DNA of 64,000 bases from Perkinsus olseni (GCA_013115125.1 JABANN010000089.1:1-64000); one strand, 5' to 3'. Shown: positions 10,678-28,082, numbered from the stretch's first letter. A program made the numbers and translations. The notes: generated from the letters alone by a model not told the origin.

Positions 10678-13600
10678 ATGCCATCAACGCCTCACGGGTA
10701 CGTACGGCAAGAGTCTGATATCGACATCGAGGAGGCCTCTGATGACGATGATTCCGGCAGCGTCTATGAAGGCCCCAGTGCGGACTTCGTGGACCCGGCC
10801 ATGGTGCAGAGAGATGGCTGCTGTCAGCGGCTGTGCAGGTGCTTGTGCCCCAGAAGGAAGGTCAAGGAGACAGGCTTCCGACTGGTGCGTGCTGACGATC
10901 GACGAACTAATAGACCGATCGTTATTGATGAAGACGGTGAGATGAAGGTGAGCGGTGTGAAGTCTCACCCAACGTCTTGCATTCTTCGGGTAGCTCTGAG
11001 CTGTTAGGGTCGTCCTCTCAGTTCCTCCGGAAAGTCTCGAATGTTGTGGCCAGCACCAAGTACACGATTGTGTCGTTCGTGCCAATGGTCTTCGCCCAGC
11101 AGTTCAAGTTCTTCTTCAACTTTTTCTTCCTTGTCTTGGCTGTCACGCAGTCCCTACCACCACTACGGGTAGGGTCATGCCTCAGTCAGGACGCTGCGTC
11201 CAGACGCTGTGGCTCCTTCTTAGGTCGGCCCCATGTTCACCTATATTGGACCTCTCGTATTTGTGCTCATGTGCACTATGTTGAAGGAAGCGAGTGACGA
11301 TATCAAACGGTAGCTGCTTCATATTGCGGGTTCGACCCGATTGCAGGCGTCGAGTGAGGTTTCCCTGCCGTCTTTTCGTCCCGCGGTTTGTAGCACAAAC
11401 TTTGTATACTCATATTGGCCGTGAGTACGTCGTGCATTCGGTGGGCTCATTTTTGATGTTGTGTCGCGACTTTCACCGACGTGCCGTCCAAAGCGTCATG
11501 GGCTGCACATGGTCGGCGATGTTCAGATGGCGCCGCGATAAGGCAGTGAACAGTAAGAAATACACCAGGGTCAACACAGCCATTGGTGACCTCGAAAAGG
11601 TGGCAAGCGCCGATATTAAAGTTGGAGATGTTCTCCAGGTAGGAATTTCGTGGCGCGCGACAACTAGGAGATGGGGGGACTGCGGGAGTTCGAGTCAGGT
11701 TCTTACGAACGAGCGAGTCCCAGCCGATATGATATTACTGCGGACGGAGTTCGGGGAGCAGGAAGGGTCAAAGGATGGCCAAACCTACATCAGTAAGTGA
11801 AGTTCCATGGGCTAAGGATTCCTGTATGGCTATGAGACCGCGACCAGATGGATTCAGGATTCGATAGGCCACCGCACCTGGCGTCTATGATGTCCTCAGT
11901 GGGGGGGGGCAAGCGTTTAGCCTCTTCTAACTTTCTTACAGTACAAACGCTCGCCTTCAGGAACGGATCAGTTGGACGGCGAGAAGGATTGGAAGCCGCG
12001 GAAGGCCCCAGCGTTGACCCAGGACCTCGCGGGCTGGAGAGATCTCTGTGGGGATGTGCAGATATGTGCAAAGTAAGCGCATAAACCGTGGCCAGGGCGT
12101 TCAGCTGGGGCAGTCGCTCCGGTGGCGCCATCATCGATCTATTGAGAGCATGGAGTGCTCTATTGAGAGTATCGTAGAAGGAGGATTGGAGTGAGGATGT
12201 CTGGCCGCGCTGGAAACTATTATCAGTTGACAACGAGAATCTTGCATTGGAAAAATTCTCTCGCCCACTATTCAACACTCATACGTGACACGTGATTCAT
12301 ACGACCAAAGGCAGCGGAATCGATAGACATGGCGCGCACCTTGACAGGTTGTTATACCTTTCAGGGTAGAGGCTCCCCAGATGAGCATCTACAAGTTCCT
12401 GGGTCGCCTGTCCCTCCGCAAGTTGGGAGAGGACAGCGATGTGAAGAGCGAAGCCTTAGGACTTGAGAATACCCTCTGGGCTAACACTGTCGTCACGCAT
12501 GGTCCTGTGTATGGTTTGGTGGTCTACACTGGAGTAGACAGTCGTACCGTTATGAGCTATGACGATAACGCCTCCGATGACAAGACCTGTCTCCTTGACA
12601 AGCAAGTGGACTTCTGTGCTAAGGTAGTCCGCTGTGGTTTGTGTCTCCGGAACGATGGAAATTACCATAATAGGTTGCATACAGTGGTCGGGAGTTTGAA
12701 TTTAGTCAGATCTGTTCTTTCGTCGTAACAAGCGTCACTCCTGAGGAGTGGGCCACAACACTCAATGATGTACACTATTGCTTTGATGAGGATAATATAA
12801 AGGATATCACTGCGGGACTACGGTTGACTGCATCTCGTGTCCTGGGTTGCAGGCTTACAATATTCCTTCACAGTAGCGGGGGTAAGCCCCAGGAGTTTGT
12901 GTTATGAAGGGCTCTTGTCATATTTGTGGCCCGCCTAAGTCGCCCGGTGTTCCGCATCACCGTAGATAGGGTCTGCGTGCATGGTTCTAGAATCTTTTAA
13001 TTTGGTATGCTGTACTCAGGTATGCTTCGCTATACTCATCGGATTGTCATTTATGTTGGTACTATGTCGTGGCCTCAGAGGGCAGTGGTGGATCTTCCTG
13101 CTACGGTAGGTTGGAGATAGGAGGACTCGAGTAGCCACATTCTGGTCTTCTGAAGCGTATGGGCTGCACTCGTTATGCCAGTCTCTAACACAACCTATTT
13201 CTCGCCTTCGAGTCCTTTGTGATGATTTCGCGCTTTTCAGTAGCTTCGTAGAGCTCTCAGCACGGTGTCTCCTTTTTCTGATCGCAGTGCCGCCAAACGC
13301 TATCATTGTATAACTATGCAGGTACATCGTCCTTTTGTCGTATATCATCCCGATCTCTCTTCGTGTTAACCTTGATATGGCCAAGACGCTCTACGCTAGT
13401 AGGATTGGTAACGACTCTAAGATCCCCGGTACCGTCGCCCGCAATACAGCCATTGTGGAGGTACGTGGAGCTCCTTCCTGCTCACAGTTTCTAGGCCGAC
13501 TCTATCAGGACCTTGGAACAGTCGACTACGTGTTGACGGATAAGACGGGTACTCTCACGAAGAACGATATGCTTTTCAAAAAGCTTCGAGTCCCTGCGGG

Positions 13601-16600
13601 GGAATACAGCAGTGGCACAGATACACAGCAAGTCTCCTTGGTAGGGTGTTCTCTGCGCTCCGTCATCCTCTGTTGTTTTTCCCAATGGTGTGTGCAAGAA
13701 CGATACAGGGCCTGTTGCTGTTAGATGATAACAAGAGTACTTCGACGTATCTTAGCGGCTCGGCCCAGTCCGGGAACCTTCGGTCGGTCACCTGGTCAAC
13801 GAGGGCAGACAGAGGAGGAGTCGCAAGGGCTGGGTGAGTTGATTGCTCGCTAGGAGAAGGTCGGGATCGTTTCCGACTGTTGGTTGTTCAGAGCTGCTCA
13901 CCGCCATGGTGACGTTGGCGCTGTGTCACAATGTGACTCCAGTGGAGACCGCGGGGTCGGATGAGTGGACGCTGCAGGCGCCTAGCCCTGATGAGGCTGC
14001 TCTTGTGAAGTACGCTCGTGAATGTGGAATCAAACTTATAAGGAGGGATGATGATTCCATAGTAATAGCGATAGCCGATACGGGATCTGTATGGGGATTT
14101 TTGTGATAGCGGCTTCAATTCTCGTTCTTTGCAGATACTAGAATGTATGAACATCACTGGAAGGCCTCAACTGCGGTATGACATTATAGAGTGCTTTCCC
14201 TTCTCATCGGACAGAAAACGGATGGGTGTCATCGTCAAAGAAGAGGTGGGTGGTACGGCATCGAGGACGGAAAACCCAAGCTCATCTGTCAATCATCCTG
14301 ATCGCTCTGAGGCCATCTGTAACGTATCGTCAGATATCGGGTCAGTACGTGTACCTTATCAAGGGAGCTGATTCGGTGATGATACCTCGGGTAGCCGGCC
14401 ATGACAGCAACAACGCCTTCATGGAGGACGTCGTAGACGACTATGCGCGCCATGGTAAGGACAAGTAGTGCGCCTTGGCGTCTGAACAGCGCGAGGACCA
14501 CGGTAGGGGGTGTCAGAAAGTGCGTACCTTGGGCAGGTCTGAGGACACTGGTGGTTGCATTGAAGAGAATGACGGCTGAGTCTTGTGAGGAGTTTCAAGC
14601 CGCATACCGAGAGGCGGCATTGGACGTGAGTGAGCAGAGGGGAGATAAGCTGACAGCAATAGTGGATAGTTATCTGGAGACCAACCTCGATTTGGTAAGT
14701 CTATACGCGAGGGTCGCTGATAGGACCTATTCTGTCTAAGGTATGCTTGACTGGCGTGGAAGATATGCTACAGGATGACGTAGCCCCCGTTATCGAGAGC
14801 CTCCGAGTTGCGAAAATTAAGGTACTCGAACTGTCGTCACCGAATGAGCAGCGTTCGTTGACTGTCAAGGTATGGATGTTGACCGGTGACAAAATCGATA
14901 CGGCGATATGCATCGCTATTTCCACTGCGCTGAAGTCACCGGACCAACCGCTGCTGCGGCTCGAGGCCAGTCATGTGAGAATGGGATTCGCTCATCAATA
15001 CTGGGCAGGAGGACCAGCGCTCGTACCAGCGTCTCAAACCCATAGTTCTTACCAGGTGCACAGCGCCATCGACGCACTGTCAGACCTTCGCGAGGCCGGT
15101 AACGCGAAGTCGGAGGGCCTGAGTGATACTGTTGTTGTTATTGATGGCACGGTGAGCCACAAGATGCCGGGCTGTAGCACATGGAGACGGCCGCGTCAGG
15201 TCCTGGCAATGGTGCTGTCGGCGGGCCTGTACACGTCTGAGTTCGTGGAGCTGATTAAAGATGCTCCCGCAGTGGTATGCTGCCGTTGCAGTCCTTCGCA
15301 GAAGTCGGAAGTTGTTCGTGCTATCAAGAAGTAACCCTCAGCTTCCTGGCATGGATGCAATAGCCGCTCATATGCCTGGAGTCGCTCCATCGACTGAAAT
15401 CGTCGTGTGCCGCGACCCTGTCATTACTGTGTCGCTCTTGAGCTGTGGGTGCCAGGTATGATAACGGTCAGCGGACACTTGCAATCGGCGATGGCGGCAA
15501 TGACGTTGGTGAGCCGAGTTGCTTCGCTCCGCCCTCATGGAACTCTCTTCACCAGGTATGATCCAGGCTGCTGACGTTGGAGTGGGCATCGTGGGAAAGG
15601 AGGGCATGCAAGCTAGTCTTGCGGCGGACTTCAGCATTCAAGAATTCCGGTAGGTTGATGTTATTCAGTTCCTCCCAGCAGCTCCATTCCTGCAGATCCC
15701 TGCATCGGCTTCTACTGTGGCATGGGCGAAACTGTTACCTACAGTCAGCTCGAATGTCGCTCTTCGTTATTCATCGTGGCTTGGTCATTGCCGTTATGCA
15801 AGTTATCTTCTCGGCGATGTTCTACTTCATAGCCTTGCCGCTATTCCAAGGCTGGCTAATGATTGGATACAGCACGTATGAGCGGAACCCCCTACCCTCT
15901 TCCTCGCTATGACGTGCTCATTCTCAGATACTATACCACAGCGCCTGTGTTTTCACTATGTCTCTACACCGACCTCGAGGACACGGTCGTTTACCAGTAC
16001 CCGGAACTTTATGCAATTAGTCGCCGTGGACGGCAGATGTCTCTCAAGGCGTTCCTTGGATGGGTGTGGAAGTCTATCTATCAGGGCTCTGCTATAATGG
16101 TCCTCACTGTTATTCTTTTCGGCAACGAGCTGATAACGAGCTCTCTGGTGGCCGTTGCGTTCACGTCTCTGGTCATCAGCGAGCTGCTCAACGTTGCTTC
16201 TGAAGTGAGTGGTTCAGCGGGCGTCTCATCATCAATAAGTTAACGTCCCCTCAACAGGTCCATCCGAACTGGCACCCCCTGATGATCGTGGCGGAGTTGT
16301 TGAGCATAGTGATATATGTATACTCAATGTTCATCCTGCGCTCCTACTTCGACTTGGACACCATTTTTTCCATCGGTTTCCTTTGGAAAGTAGCCATAAT
16401 AACAGCTGTGAGCTGGATACCTGTAAGTATTCGTTGAAAAGGCTTTAACACCAGCGATCTATCAGCTTACGGGACTCTCACAACATAGGAATCCTGTCGA
16501 CTGGTAGCTCTCATTCGCATCGTCCCCCATGTTTGCGACCAAGATGCATGCACTCGACTTCCTCGTTATGGTTCCGTTTCTAAGTGACAGCCGATGCTGT

Positions 16601-16816
16601 AAGACGTCCTCGGAGATGTTTTCATAATATAAGGTACATGCGTGGAAGCAAATCCGTCGATGCTGTTGCCCGCCGCACCACCGGAAGCTGCTCCGAGCAT
16701 ATCAAAGAAGTGGAGGCCATAGACCGGAGAGAACACGCTACGTCTACCACGACCCGGAAAATGACAGCGTGGAGCTCTTGGCAACTACTACCACTGGAGA
16801 GTCGGCATCTGAGTGA
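10678..16816 (+). CDS. NEO1: P4-ATPase, Neo1/ATP9 class (phospholipid flippase)
   Basis: A lipid-translocating P-type ATPase of Golgi and endosomes; this class works without a CDC50 subunit in other organisms. Twenty-five exons stay in phase: 10678-10947, 11022-11168, 11224-11309, 11527-11638, 11699-11792, 11961-12072, 12365-12623, 13020-13105, 13322-13460, 13488-13640, 13725-13833, 13892-14088, 14135-14245, 14334-14454, 14537-14694, 14741-14821, 14870-14974, 15056-15151, 15200-15330, 15456-15508, 15556-15649, 15696-15875, 15928-16204, 16258-16422 and 16634-16816. They give about 1172 residues. Seen are a Cys-rich N-terminus, the TM1-2 pair, [56 protein letters not shown] and the C-terminal TM block. 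The A-domain motif is DGEK instead of DGET; the catalytic Glu is kept. The family call rests on close matching along the whole length to ATP9A. Confidence 0.93.
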
Positions 16817-17636
16817 ATTGATAATAGAGTATCATTTATGTAACCATTGGTCCTGTTTCACCATCTTTTTGTTAAGTCCCCCGGGATGACTTCTATGTGT
16901 TGTGTGATTTTAATGTGGGTAACAGTCCTGTAGTCTCCGAGTAGATCTACTATCAGGCCCGATGCCATGGATCTCACGCGTGCATACAAAACCTTAGCAC
17001 CCGTTACGGACTCGGAACGCACTGATCTAGGGAGCTTACAGGCTCGGGAGGAGCCATGTTGGCCTTCGTTATTTTGAGGTTCGTGCGTACTGTCCCGCGC
17101 AGAGAGGTTTTTGGCTCAGTGGTCATGACGAAGTGGGTCGTACGCTATTTTGAGGCTTTCAATGAGCACTTCGAGCAGCTTTGGGTGAGCGGAGGCGAAG
17201 CCTCTGTGTGAGGGACATCTTGGAGAACACACTCCTCGTTACCCGCGCGACTCTATCACTCGAACTGTGAAGTGCAGTGGTGTACGGCGTTCATCGCTGC
17301 GTTCGGCGCGAAACGAGTATTTCCTGAGTTCTCTTCTTGGAGAGCTCCTCTGTAGTACAGTTTCTGCACGACCGCAGCCATGCTTCGGCTCTCATTGAAG
17401 CAGATAGAACTTTCCGACCGGGCGTGGCGAAAATACATGCAAGTTAGCCGCCTTATGTAGTGTGACGCCGAAGCTTGTGCTCGCGTACACCTCCAATGCG
17501 ACCACTGTGTCTACGCCTCAGGGGAGTTTCCCGTCCAGTATCCTTTTTTGCCTGAGTATGCTCAATCGTGCTGAAGCTCAGCCTAACCTCAGTGCAGAGC
17601 TCTATGTTCTAAGCTTGTAATTGGTTAAGAATATCT
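16817..17636. other. Intergenic, nothing recognised
   Basis: This segment separates the flippase stop from the carboxypeptidase start. Only short frames without splice or family support are present. It must contain the flippase 3' end and the promoter of the next gene. Confidence 0.6.
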
Positions 17637-19748
17637 ATGGCCGTCCAAACTGCTGCCGACTCTGTGCCTCCCCTGACTTCTCCCCTGCTCGAGGCAGGTC
17701 TAGCGAGCGATGTTGAAAAGCGCAGTAGGCTACCTAAGGGCAGCAAAGTACTGCTTGCTATCGCGGCCGCCACCTTGGTTGTCTCATTGATGGTGTACAT
17801 GACTGGAACACCTATCCGTTATCCCCCGATTGTTGAAGGTGATGCCGGCCATCGCAACGCTGAGGTTCAGGTTGGCATTGAGCAGGTCCTGGCAGTCTCG
17901 CGGAGAATGCTCAGAGGAGACTTGACCATACCGTGAACGATGCTGCCTTCCATATACTCATGAATAGGCCCAAGCTGTGTGACACGAGCGTCAATCAAGC
18001 CAGCGGCTACTTTGTCGTAGACGCAGCTTCGAACAAAAAGTATGATTTCAGCTGGCAAGGCCCTCCTTGGCCTCAATCGGTTGTCTGCAGGTACTTCTTC
18101 TGGTTCTTCGAGGCTCGTCACTCTCCTGAGACCGCCCCGACCACGTTCTGGCTGAGCGGGGGCCCTGGTGCCAGTTCTATGCTCGCTGTGAGCAACATTG
18201 CCTCTTCACCGGCACTTCACTTTGGTTCTCGCTCCAGCCTGCAGCCCTCCAATACTGCTTTTCAGTTACTAGCTGAGAATGGTCCGTGTACTGTGAACTC
18301 TGAGGGAACTGATACCATTTATAACCCCTATAGTTGGACAGAGGCCAGCAATATGGTTTGGGTTGACCAGCCTGCCGGTGAGCAATATCCATCATAGGCT
18401 GCTCACATTAGCCATCGTGTTGGATTACGCCTTAGGTACTGGTTTCTCTATTGGTGGCTCGTATGATGCTGACGAGGCAGAAGTTGGGCAAGATATGTAC
18501 CATTTCATGCAAACCTTCTTTAAGCACTTCCCGACCTACAACAAGGATGTCCACGTTGTCGGGGAATCCTACGGCGGCCATTATGTGCCCGCCGTCGTTA
18601 ACACAGTTGTGGAACACAACACTGAGCTCTCCATCGGCTTGGGTAGGTGCCAGCTGTTCTTGTGTGTCGGTGGATTGGTCGCAAGTTAGCTCCCAAGGGC
18701 CGCGTCCCGATTGACATGAAGGGAATGGCTATTGGCAACGGTATGACCAATACTATTGAACAAATTAAATGGTTGCCTAAAATGGTAAGCAGTCATCTTT
18801 TTTCTCGTACTGTTGTGACACTGCTTTACAGGCCTATGATTCCGGTACCGCTCCTTCTGTTGTGGATTTCGAAACCTATCAGAAGATGCAGTCCCGTGTT
18901 GATGGCGTTGTTGACGCGGTCGCTAAATGTGACAAGACTGGCGATAAAGATGTACGTGAGCATAGTTCGTGGTGCGTCGTTTCAGCCCCTTCTGAGCAGG
19001 TCTGTCAGACCGCTTGGAATGACTTCACTAAGGAGCTGATGGCTCCAGTAATGGAAGGCGGATACAACATGTAAGCAGTCTTTTGGTGGCTACCGTTTCC
19101 TCTGTCGAGGTCGCGCAGAAGTAGATAACGTCTTCAGGTACGATCTCCGTCTGAAGGGTCACTACAATTGGACCGGTATCAATACGTGGTTGAACAATCC
19201 GGAAATAAGACGCGAAATAGGAGCTGAGAAGGAATGGGAAGCCGTCAGTATTGAAGTGGGTCTCAGCCGCCATGGATGTAGCCTTGCCGCTTGCTTCATA
19301 TCAGGTTTACAAAACTCTCACTCCGAAGGATTTCCTCCAGACCTACGATAATTTGGTCCCGCCGCTGCTGGCAATGGGGCTTAAAGTTCTCATCTATGCT
19401 GGTGACCAAGACTATCCTTGCAACTGGCTCGGCAATAGGGCGTGGACCGAGAAGCTCGAATGGGACCACAGGGATGACTTCCAGCTAGCTCCTTATCAGC
19501 AGTTCATCGCCCCTGCTGTGGGACTTGATGGTGAGGGCGCTGCTGAGTCGCCACGCTGGTTCAAGCTGTTGTGCTGCTCAGACAATTCGATCACCGAGAT
19601 TATAGTGGGGTCCATGCGACACTTTAGGAACTTTGCGTTCCTTCGCGTGTCCAACGCTGGGCATATGGTCCCCATGGACAAACCGGCTGAGAGCCTTCAT
19701 ATGTTCGAAGAATTTCTGCGCGGCCGTGTACCCGAGGCCCTTTATTGA
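17637..19748 (+). CDS. Serine carboxypeptidase (S10), membrane-anchored N-terminus
   Basis: A lysosomal/vacuolar-type exopeptidase that removes C-terminal residues. Ten exons give about 525 residues: 17637-17885, 17975-18039, 18091-18187, 18266-18377, 18436-18642, 18690-18784, 18832-18951, 19000-19070, 19138-19255 and 19305-19748. Residues around 40-57 form one hydrophobic segment after a charged cytosolic stretch, so a signal anchor or uncleaved signal is likely. The oxyanion region LSGGPGASS, nucleophile motif GESYGG, catalytic Asp in AGDQDYPCNWLG and catalytic His in NAGHMVPMD are all present. The typical LCDTSVNQASGYF entry and AIGNG segments also match. The first donor (17885) is the least certain junction. 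Confidence 0.92.
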
Positions 19749-20245
19749 GTTACGCCCTTGTCTTCTCACTATTGTACTGTATTATTCTTTCTTGTATAGC
19801 AGGCGCATAGAGCGTTCTGTCTTTCTGCTCGTCTCTGCGTGATGATGATGCTGTTGTTCTTTACTGCAGCCGTGGTCAGTCCTTATATGTGGTCAGTCCT
19901 TATATACTCGTCGTTAATTACGTCGGTACGCATGGGATTTCTTCAACCAACTTGGTGTTGAGCCTTCAGTAACCCGCAGCACGCTGTCTAGCTACTGCGC
20001 GAGATTTTCACCGCGCGCCCTGATAATCGTAGGTCCAGAAGGCCTTGCCTGTCTCACTATGATGCTCGTGTGCGAGTCACTCGCAGCGAGTTCCGAAATA
20101 GTATAGCAACCGGCGCTGACAGAGGGGATAGGGGCTCGGTCCGGGTTTGACGGTGGACCCCATCTAGCTGCCACGGCACCTCGTAGAAAATACAGATCCT
20201 CATTTCACACGGCGAGTCGTTTGAATGCGCAATTCTACAGAGCAC
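19749..20245. other. Intergenic, nothing recognised
   Basis: There is no supported frame. The carboxypeptidase 3' end and the kinesin promoter must lie here. Confidence 0.6.
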
Positions 20246-24094
<3,849 letters not shown>

Positions 24095-24567
24095 CTTCAC
24101 ATGAGTTTCATGGCCCGCGACGACTGTAATTAGTATTATTAGCTGATAACATTCTCGGGTAGGCGTAGGAACTTCGTCGTCGTTACATCCTCATCGTCGT
24201 TATCATCGTCATCAGTACCTTCATCGTTATCGGGTTCCATATTACCCATGGTAACGGGTTCCTGCCTCGACCATCATTTGTTGCGCAGTCAATGGAGGGC
24301 TCAGTGATAGAGCAGTCGGCAGCTCCAGGGCTCTGATGGAAGCTTGACTGGGCTTGACTGGGCTTGACTGGGTCGTTTCCCTGGGTGGGCTCACTGGACG
24401 ATGCCGTGGAATCTCACTATATTGTATATTGTAGAGAGGAGCCGCTATACTGCTGCAGCAAGTCCTTGCGCTCGGTCAGCGTCGTTCCGGTGGATTGGAG
24501 GTTAGTTGCGTGTCTGATGATTCGTCCGCCTGTCGGCAAGCCGAGGCCATTGGGAGTATCCTTTGCG
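24095..24567. other. Intergenic with simple repeats
   Basis: Imperfect TCRTCG triplets occupy about 24175-24232, and a 10-bp tandem repeat lies at 24342-24372. No gene is supported. An open frame runs into the next gene from 24364 without an ATG before 24568. Confidence 0.6.
24342..24372. repeat. 10-bp tandem repeat, 3 copies
   Basis: The unit gcttgactgg is repeated exactly at 24342, 24352 and 24362. Confidence 0.9.
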
Positions 24568-26623
24568 ATGACGATGCGGTCGCAGAGCGAGATGAAGAGA
24601 AGACGCTCCTCGGAGGGATCTAATTCTGTGGCGAGTGACGGTTATGCGAGCAGCACTGCCAGTGGTCGCAGAGCGCTTACGCCAGTTCCGAGGCCGGTGT
24701 TGAGCAGCCCGAGAGTTCGGACGCTGTCCGGCATAGTGAGTCCACGTGGAGAGACAGTGAGGAGGCCCAAGAGTGCAAGTGACGAGCGAAGTAGGGGTAA
24801 AGGAAAGGGCCAACACAGATCTACGCCGAAGGGCGCAGCACGGGCTAAGGTCGATACGAATTTCCAACATGTCAAGCATCGCACTCCCGTCGCCGCCAGT
24901 TCGACACAGAAAGAACGCGGCGTTGCCCCTCGGGGTCCGGTCGGGACGACGCGACCCTTCAGTATGAGACTGGGTTCGAAAGAAAGTGTGGAGGGCAAGA
25001 GAACTAAGCCGATCCAGGCAGGAAGCATGAGTGGATCGAAGAAGGGCTGTGGCGCGCCTGCAGGCAATAGTACTACCGATCCAGAACAGCGGAACGGTCG
25101 GGTGGGCAGAGAAAAGGATGATTCCAACGATGGGATAACGGGGGGCTCCGGGATAGTTGAGATAGAGAAGGGCGATGTAGAAGCTGAGGCAACCCCAGGT
25201 GGTGATTTGACACTGGAGGAGCTCAGCCCTGTGGTGGCCGAGGAGAGTCGGTGGCAGAAGCAGGTTGATAGTTTAACGGTAGGAGAGGGACGGTTGGGTA
25301 TGTTGTTGGAGAGTGTTGTGACAGGCTGTGGTGGGAGAGAAGACAGAGCAGATAGAGGCGCTACGGAGGGAGATCAAGCAGCAGGAGGATGCCAATAAGG
25401 CGCGATGGGAGGAGATATCGTCCCTGAGGGCGGAAGTGGAGAGCAGCAAGAGTGCACTGAGGAAGGTTACGAGTGAGTGCTTCGATAGTGAGTACATAAC
25501 TGCAGTAAGACTGACCTGGTCCGAGATTCCTCGTAAGAAAAGTCTCACGGCTCAGGGGATCGGGTCGGACTCTCTCTGTCGTCCGCTCCCCTTTCTGAGT
25601 GATCCGCTGGTGCGCTCTTCTGCCCATGGTTCGAGATGTTGCCGACGGACACTCGGAAGGAGCTTTACCTCGTTACACGCGTGCGAGAGTACGCTGGCGA
25701 GCGCAGCTGCTCCCACATCGGACCGTGACCGACTAGGCCCTAGTGACACTAGGGGCTGATGAGTCCACTCCTAGCCCGCTGCCGCCACCAGACCGATGAC
25801 CCACCGTTTCGGTTCACGATGAGCGCTGATCGCGATTCGATCACTTGGTGAACTTTAGGTAGCTTGAAGAATCAGGTGAGAGCGCGGGAGGGGAGACTAC
25901 AAAGCTTGATGGATGAACTTGAGGCGAAGAAGCAGGAGATTTCTCAACTGACCACCGAGCTGGAAGAGGCGAGGCAGCAAGTCATCTACCAGCAGGAGCG
26001 GCAGAGTCAATTCGTCGCGACAGAGAGTGAGCATTCTTCCTCGAAGACCCGGGTGATGGCCATTATTTTGAAGGAGCTAGAGCGGACAAAATCGCAGAAA
26101 AACTTGAGCGGAGCGAAGCAGAGAGGCGGGCAGAGGTCCACGAACTCAACGTTTACTACCAACAAGCGGTAGCGGAATAATGTGGCGATGACGGGTGGGC
26201 TGATGGATCGGATGTCAGCTTCACGATCTGCGAACGCAGAACGCTGCCCACGAGGCGACCATCAAGCAACTGGATGAGAGCCTGGCTGATATAAAGAAGC
26301 TCCTATCGACCAAAGAAGAGGGTGAGCGGGCAGCGGAGTTGTTATGGGATTATCGTCACTTGTGATGCATGATTTGTTCGGTGGATTTTGGCTACCTAAC
26401 GCTTCTGCTGGATATGATGATTCTGAGCGATAGACGTGCAGGTAGATCGCGCTCCTACGACAGCCCAGGCCCGATCGGCCGAGGACAGTCCGTCACGGAG
26501 GAGCTCGAAAATCACCAGCCAGAGGAGAGTCCAACAGACAGAAGGCGGCGGAGCAGCGTGAAGGAGCGAATCAGAGAGCTGGAGGCTCTGAGTGGAGGGA
26601 GAACGTCGGGCAGTAGCAGGTGA
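24568..26623 (+). CDS. Basic, Ser-rich protein with C-terminal coiled coil
   Basis: No family is recognised. Six exons join in phase: 24568-25278, 25325-25472, 25859-26026, 26074-26168, 26219-26321 and 26442-26623, giving about 468 residues. The first 200 or so residues are low-complexity and rich in Ser, Arg, Lys and Pro, with several SP sites. From about residue 210 the protein is a heptad-like coiled coil, seen as EKTEQIEALRREI, LEAKKQEISQLTTELEEA and AERRAEVHELN. The last exon reads directly into TGA. The third exon follows a 386-bp intron, long for this gene. The N-terminal charge and coiled coil would suit a cytoskeletal or centriolar role, but that is inference. The start is the first ATG in an open frame that extends further 5'. 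Confidence 0.65.
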
Positions 26624-26710
26624 GTGCTCAGAACCACTGGACCCACTACACTTTCCCCTTCTACGTCTCTCGTGCACAGGGCTCAGTAGTCGTTGCTGGA
26701 GCCCACAACT

Positions 26711-27820
26711 ATGCAGGAAGCACAGTATCCTTCCCTCAGCTCAGCCTGCTCTTCCTCCGCCACCGTGCCTGGGACGTCAACGCCTATCCCCACCACTGCT
26801 ACTGTCACTGTTACTGGGCTTGACGATGCTCCCTCGTTAGTAGAGCAGGAGGAGCAGGAGGAGGCAAGCCTTGGCGGAGTACTGCTAGATCAAGCTCATG
26901 AATGCTTTACTGAGGCGGTAGGCATCTCTCTGGGTTCGGGTCGCTTCCTGGGTGGTGCACGCACTCTATAGCCTCGATGAGTGTGGCATGGTATATAGGA
27001 AGGGGGCGATAACAATCAAAAAAGAGGGAGGGGAAAACAAGATGAAAATACTAAAAAATGAGTATGATCTACTCTAGCGGTGACAGACTTTGCAGCAACC
27101 CTGTGCGGAGCAATGTTGATGCCCAGACGCTACAAGGGTTCTATACCGTTGTACGCTACTTCTCCCCAGCTTGAACTATGCAGCGAAGACAAGTTCACTC
27201 TGGCGATGGCAGTACTCGAGCAAGCTCTCGGTTACCTCTCTAATGGTATGCCGTGATGAGCCTTGGCGTGTTTGCTGTTGAGATCGTCAGGTACCAACGA
27301 GAGCCTCCGGGGGTATCTTGATAGTGATGACGATGCAAAGATGCTGCTATCCGATATATACGGCCAACAAGGAGTCTGCCAGCAGTCACTGGGGAATATC
27401 GATCAGGCGATCGATTGTTATACTCAAGCGGTTGACGTATGTAAATTCTATCCCGCTTGGATCAATCCCTCGCCATGAGCGGAGTAATGACGCTTGTCGC
27501 CCCTTTTCTTTGAGTCCGTTGTGTCGATCTCGAGAGACTTAGTGATCGAGAATATGCGTGAATCCTGCAAACGCGAACGAAACGGTTGACCCCCACCCTC
27601 GAATCATACTCTCCATTGCTATTATGAGCATGACAACGGCGAAGAGTATCGTCATCGGAGCGTCGGTTAGGTAGACCCCGAGGCCCATGCCTGCCACGCC
27701 AACCTCGCTGTGCTGCTCCTCTCGCGAGTTCCACCCCAGAGTGATGACCGGTGTCTCCTTAATCGAGCCAAGGAGCATCTCAATCGGGCGGTCCAGCTCG
27801 ACCCTGGCAACGCAGAGTAG
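26711..27820 (+). CDS. Small TPR-repeat protein
   Basis: Four exons (26711-26917, 27170-27245, 27291-27436, 27671-27820) join in phase into about 192 residues. After a Ser/Thr-rich N-terminus the sequence shows TPR-like helices: LLDQAHECFTEALEL, YGQQGVCQQSLGN, DQAIDCYTQAVDVDPEA, HANLAVLLL and AKEHLNRAVQLDPGNAE. The last two units match the tetratricopeptide pattern with its Pro after the second helix. TPR domains bind other proteins; the partner cannot be told. It starts 87 bp after the coiled-coil gene on the same strand. The intron at 26918-27169 may hide another small exon. Confidence 0.65.
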
Positions 27821-28082
27821 ACCGCGTCATAGCGATATGGGGATGCTTTTGAGGCCTTGGCAGATACAAGGAAATCTGGACAACGGTTGATGACATGACG
27901 ATACTCGTGGGGACGACCTAGCCCTTCTCTAATTGCTGCTGTTATTCATCGTATAACGAGTCTCTGGTATACTACTATTCCTGCACTTTCCTACTGAGTT
28001 TGTCAATTGGAAAGTGTTGCTCATTTTCGCCAGCGGTTCACGGATGACCGACATGTTCCGGGCACCCCAGATCTCGCCACCG

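Noticed and set aside
18643-18687. Frameshift in the carboxypeptidase near 18.65 kb
   Set aside because: Using the acceptor TTAG at 18689 instead of CAAG at 18685 restores phase and the family match, so no frameshift is needed.
26693-26840. Extension of the coiled-coil gene beyond 26623 through a GTGAGT donor
   Set aside because: Joining onward reaches a stop within a few codons, while reading on gives TGA at once. The following frame fits a separate TPR gene starting at 26711.
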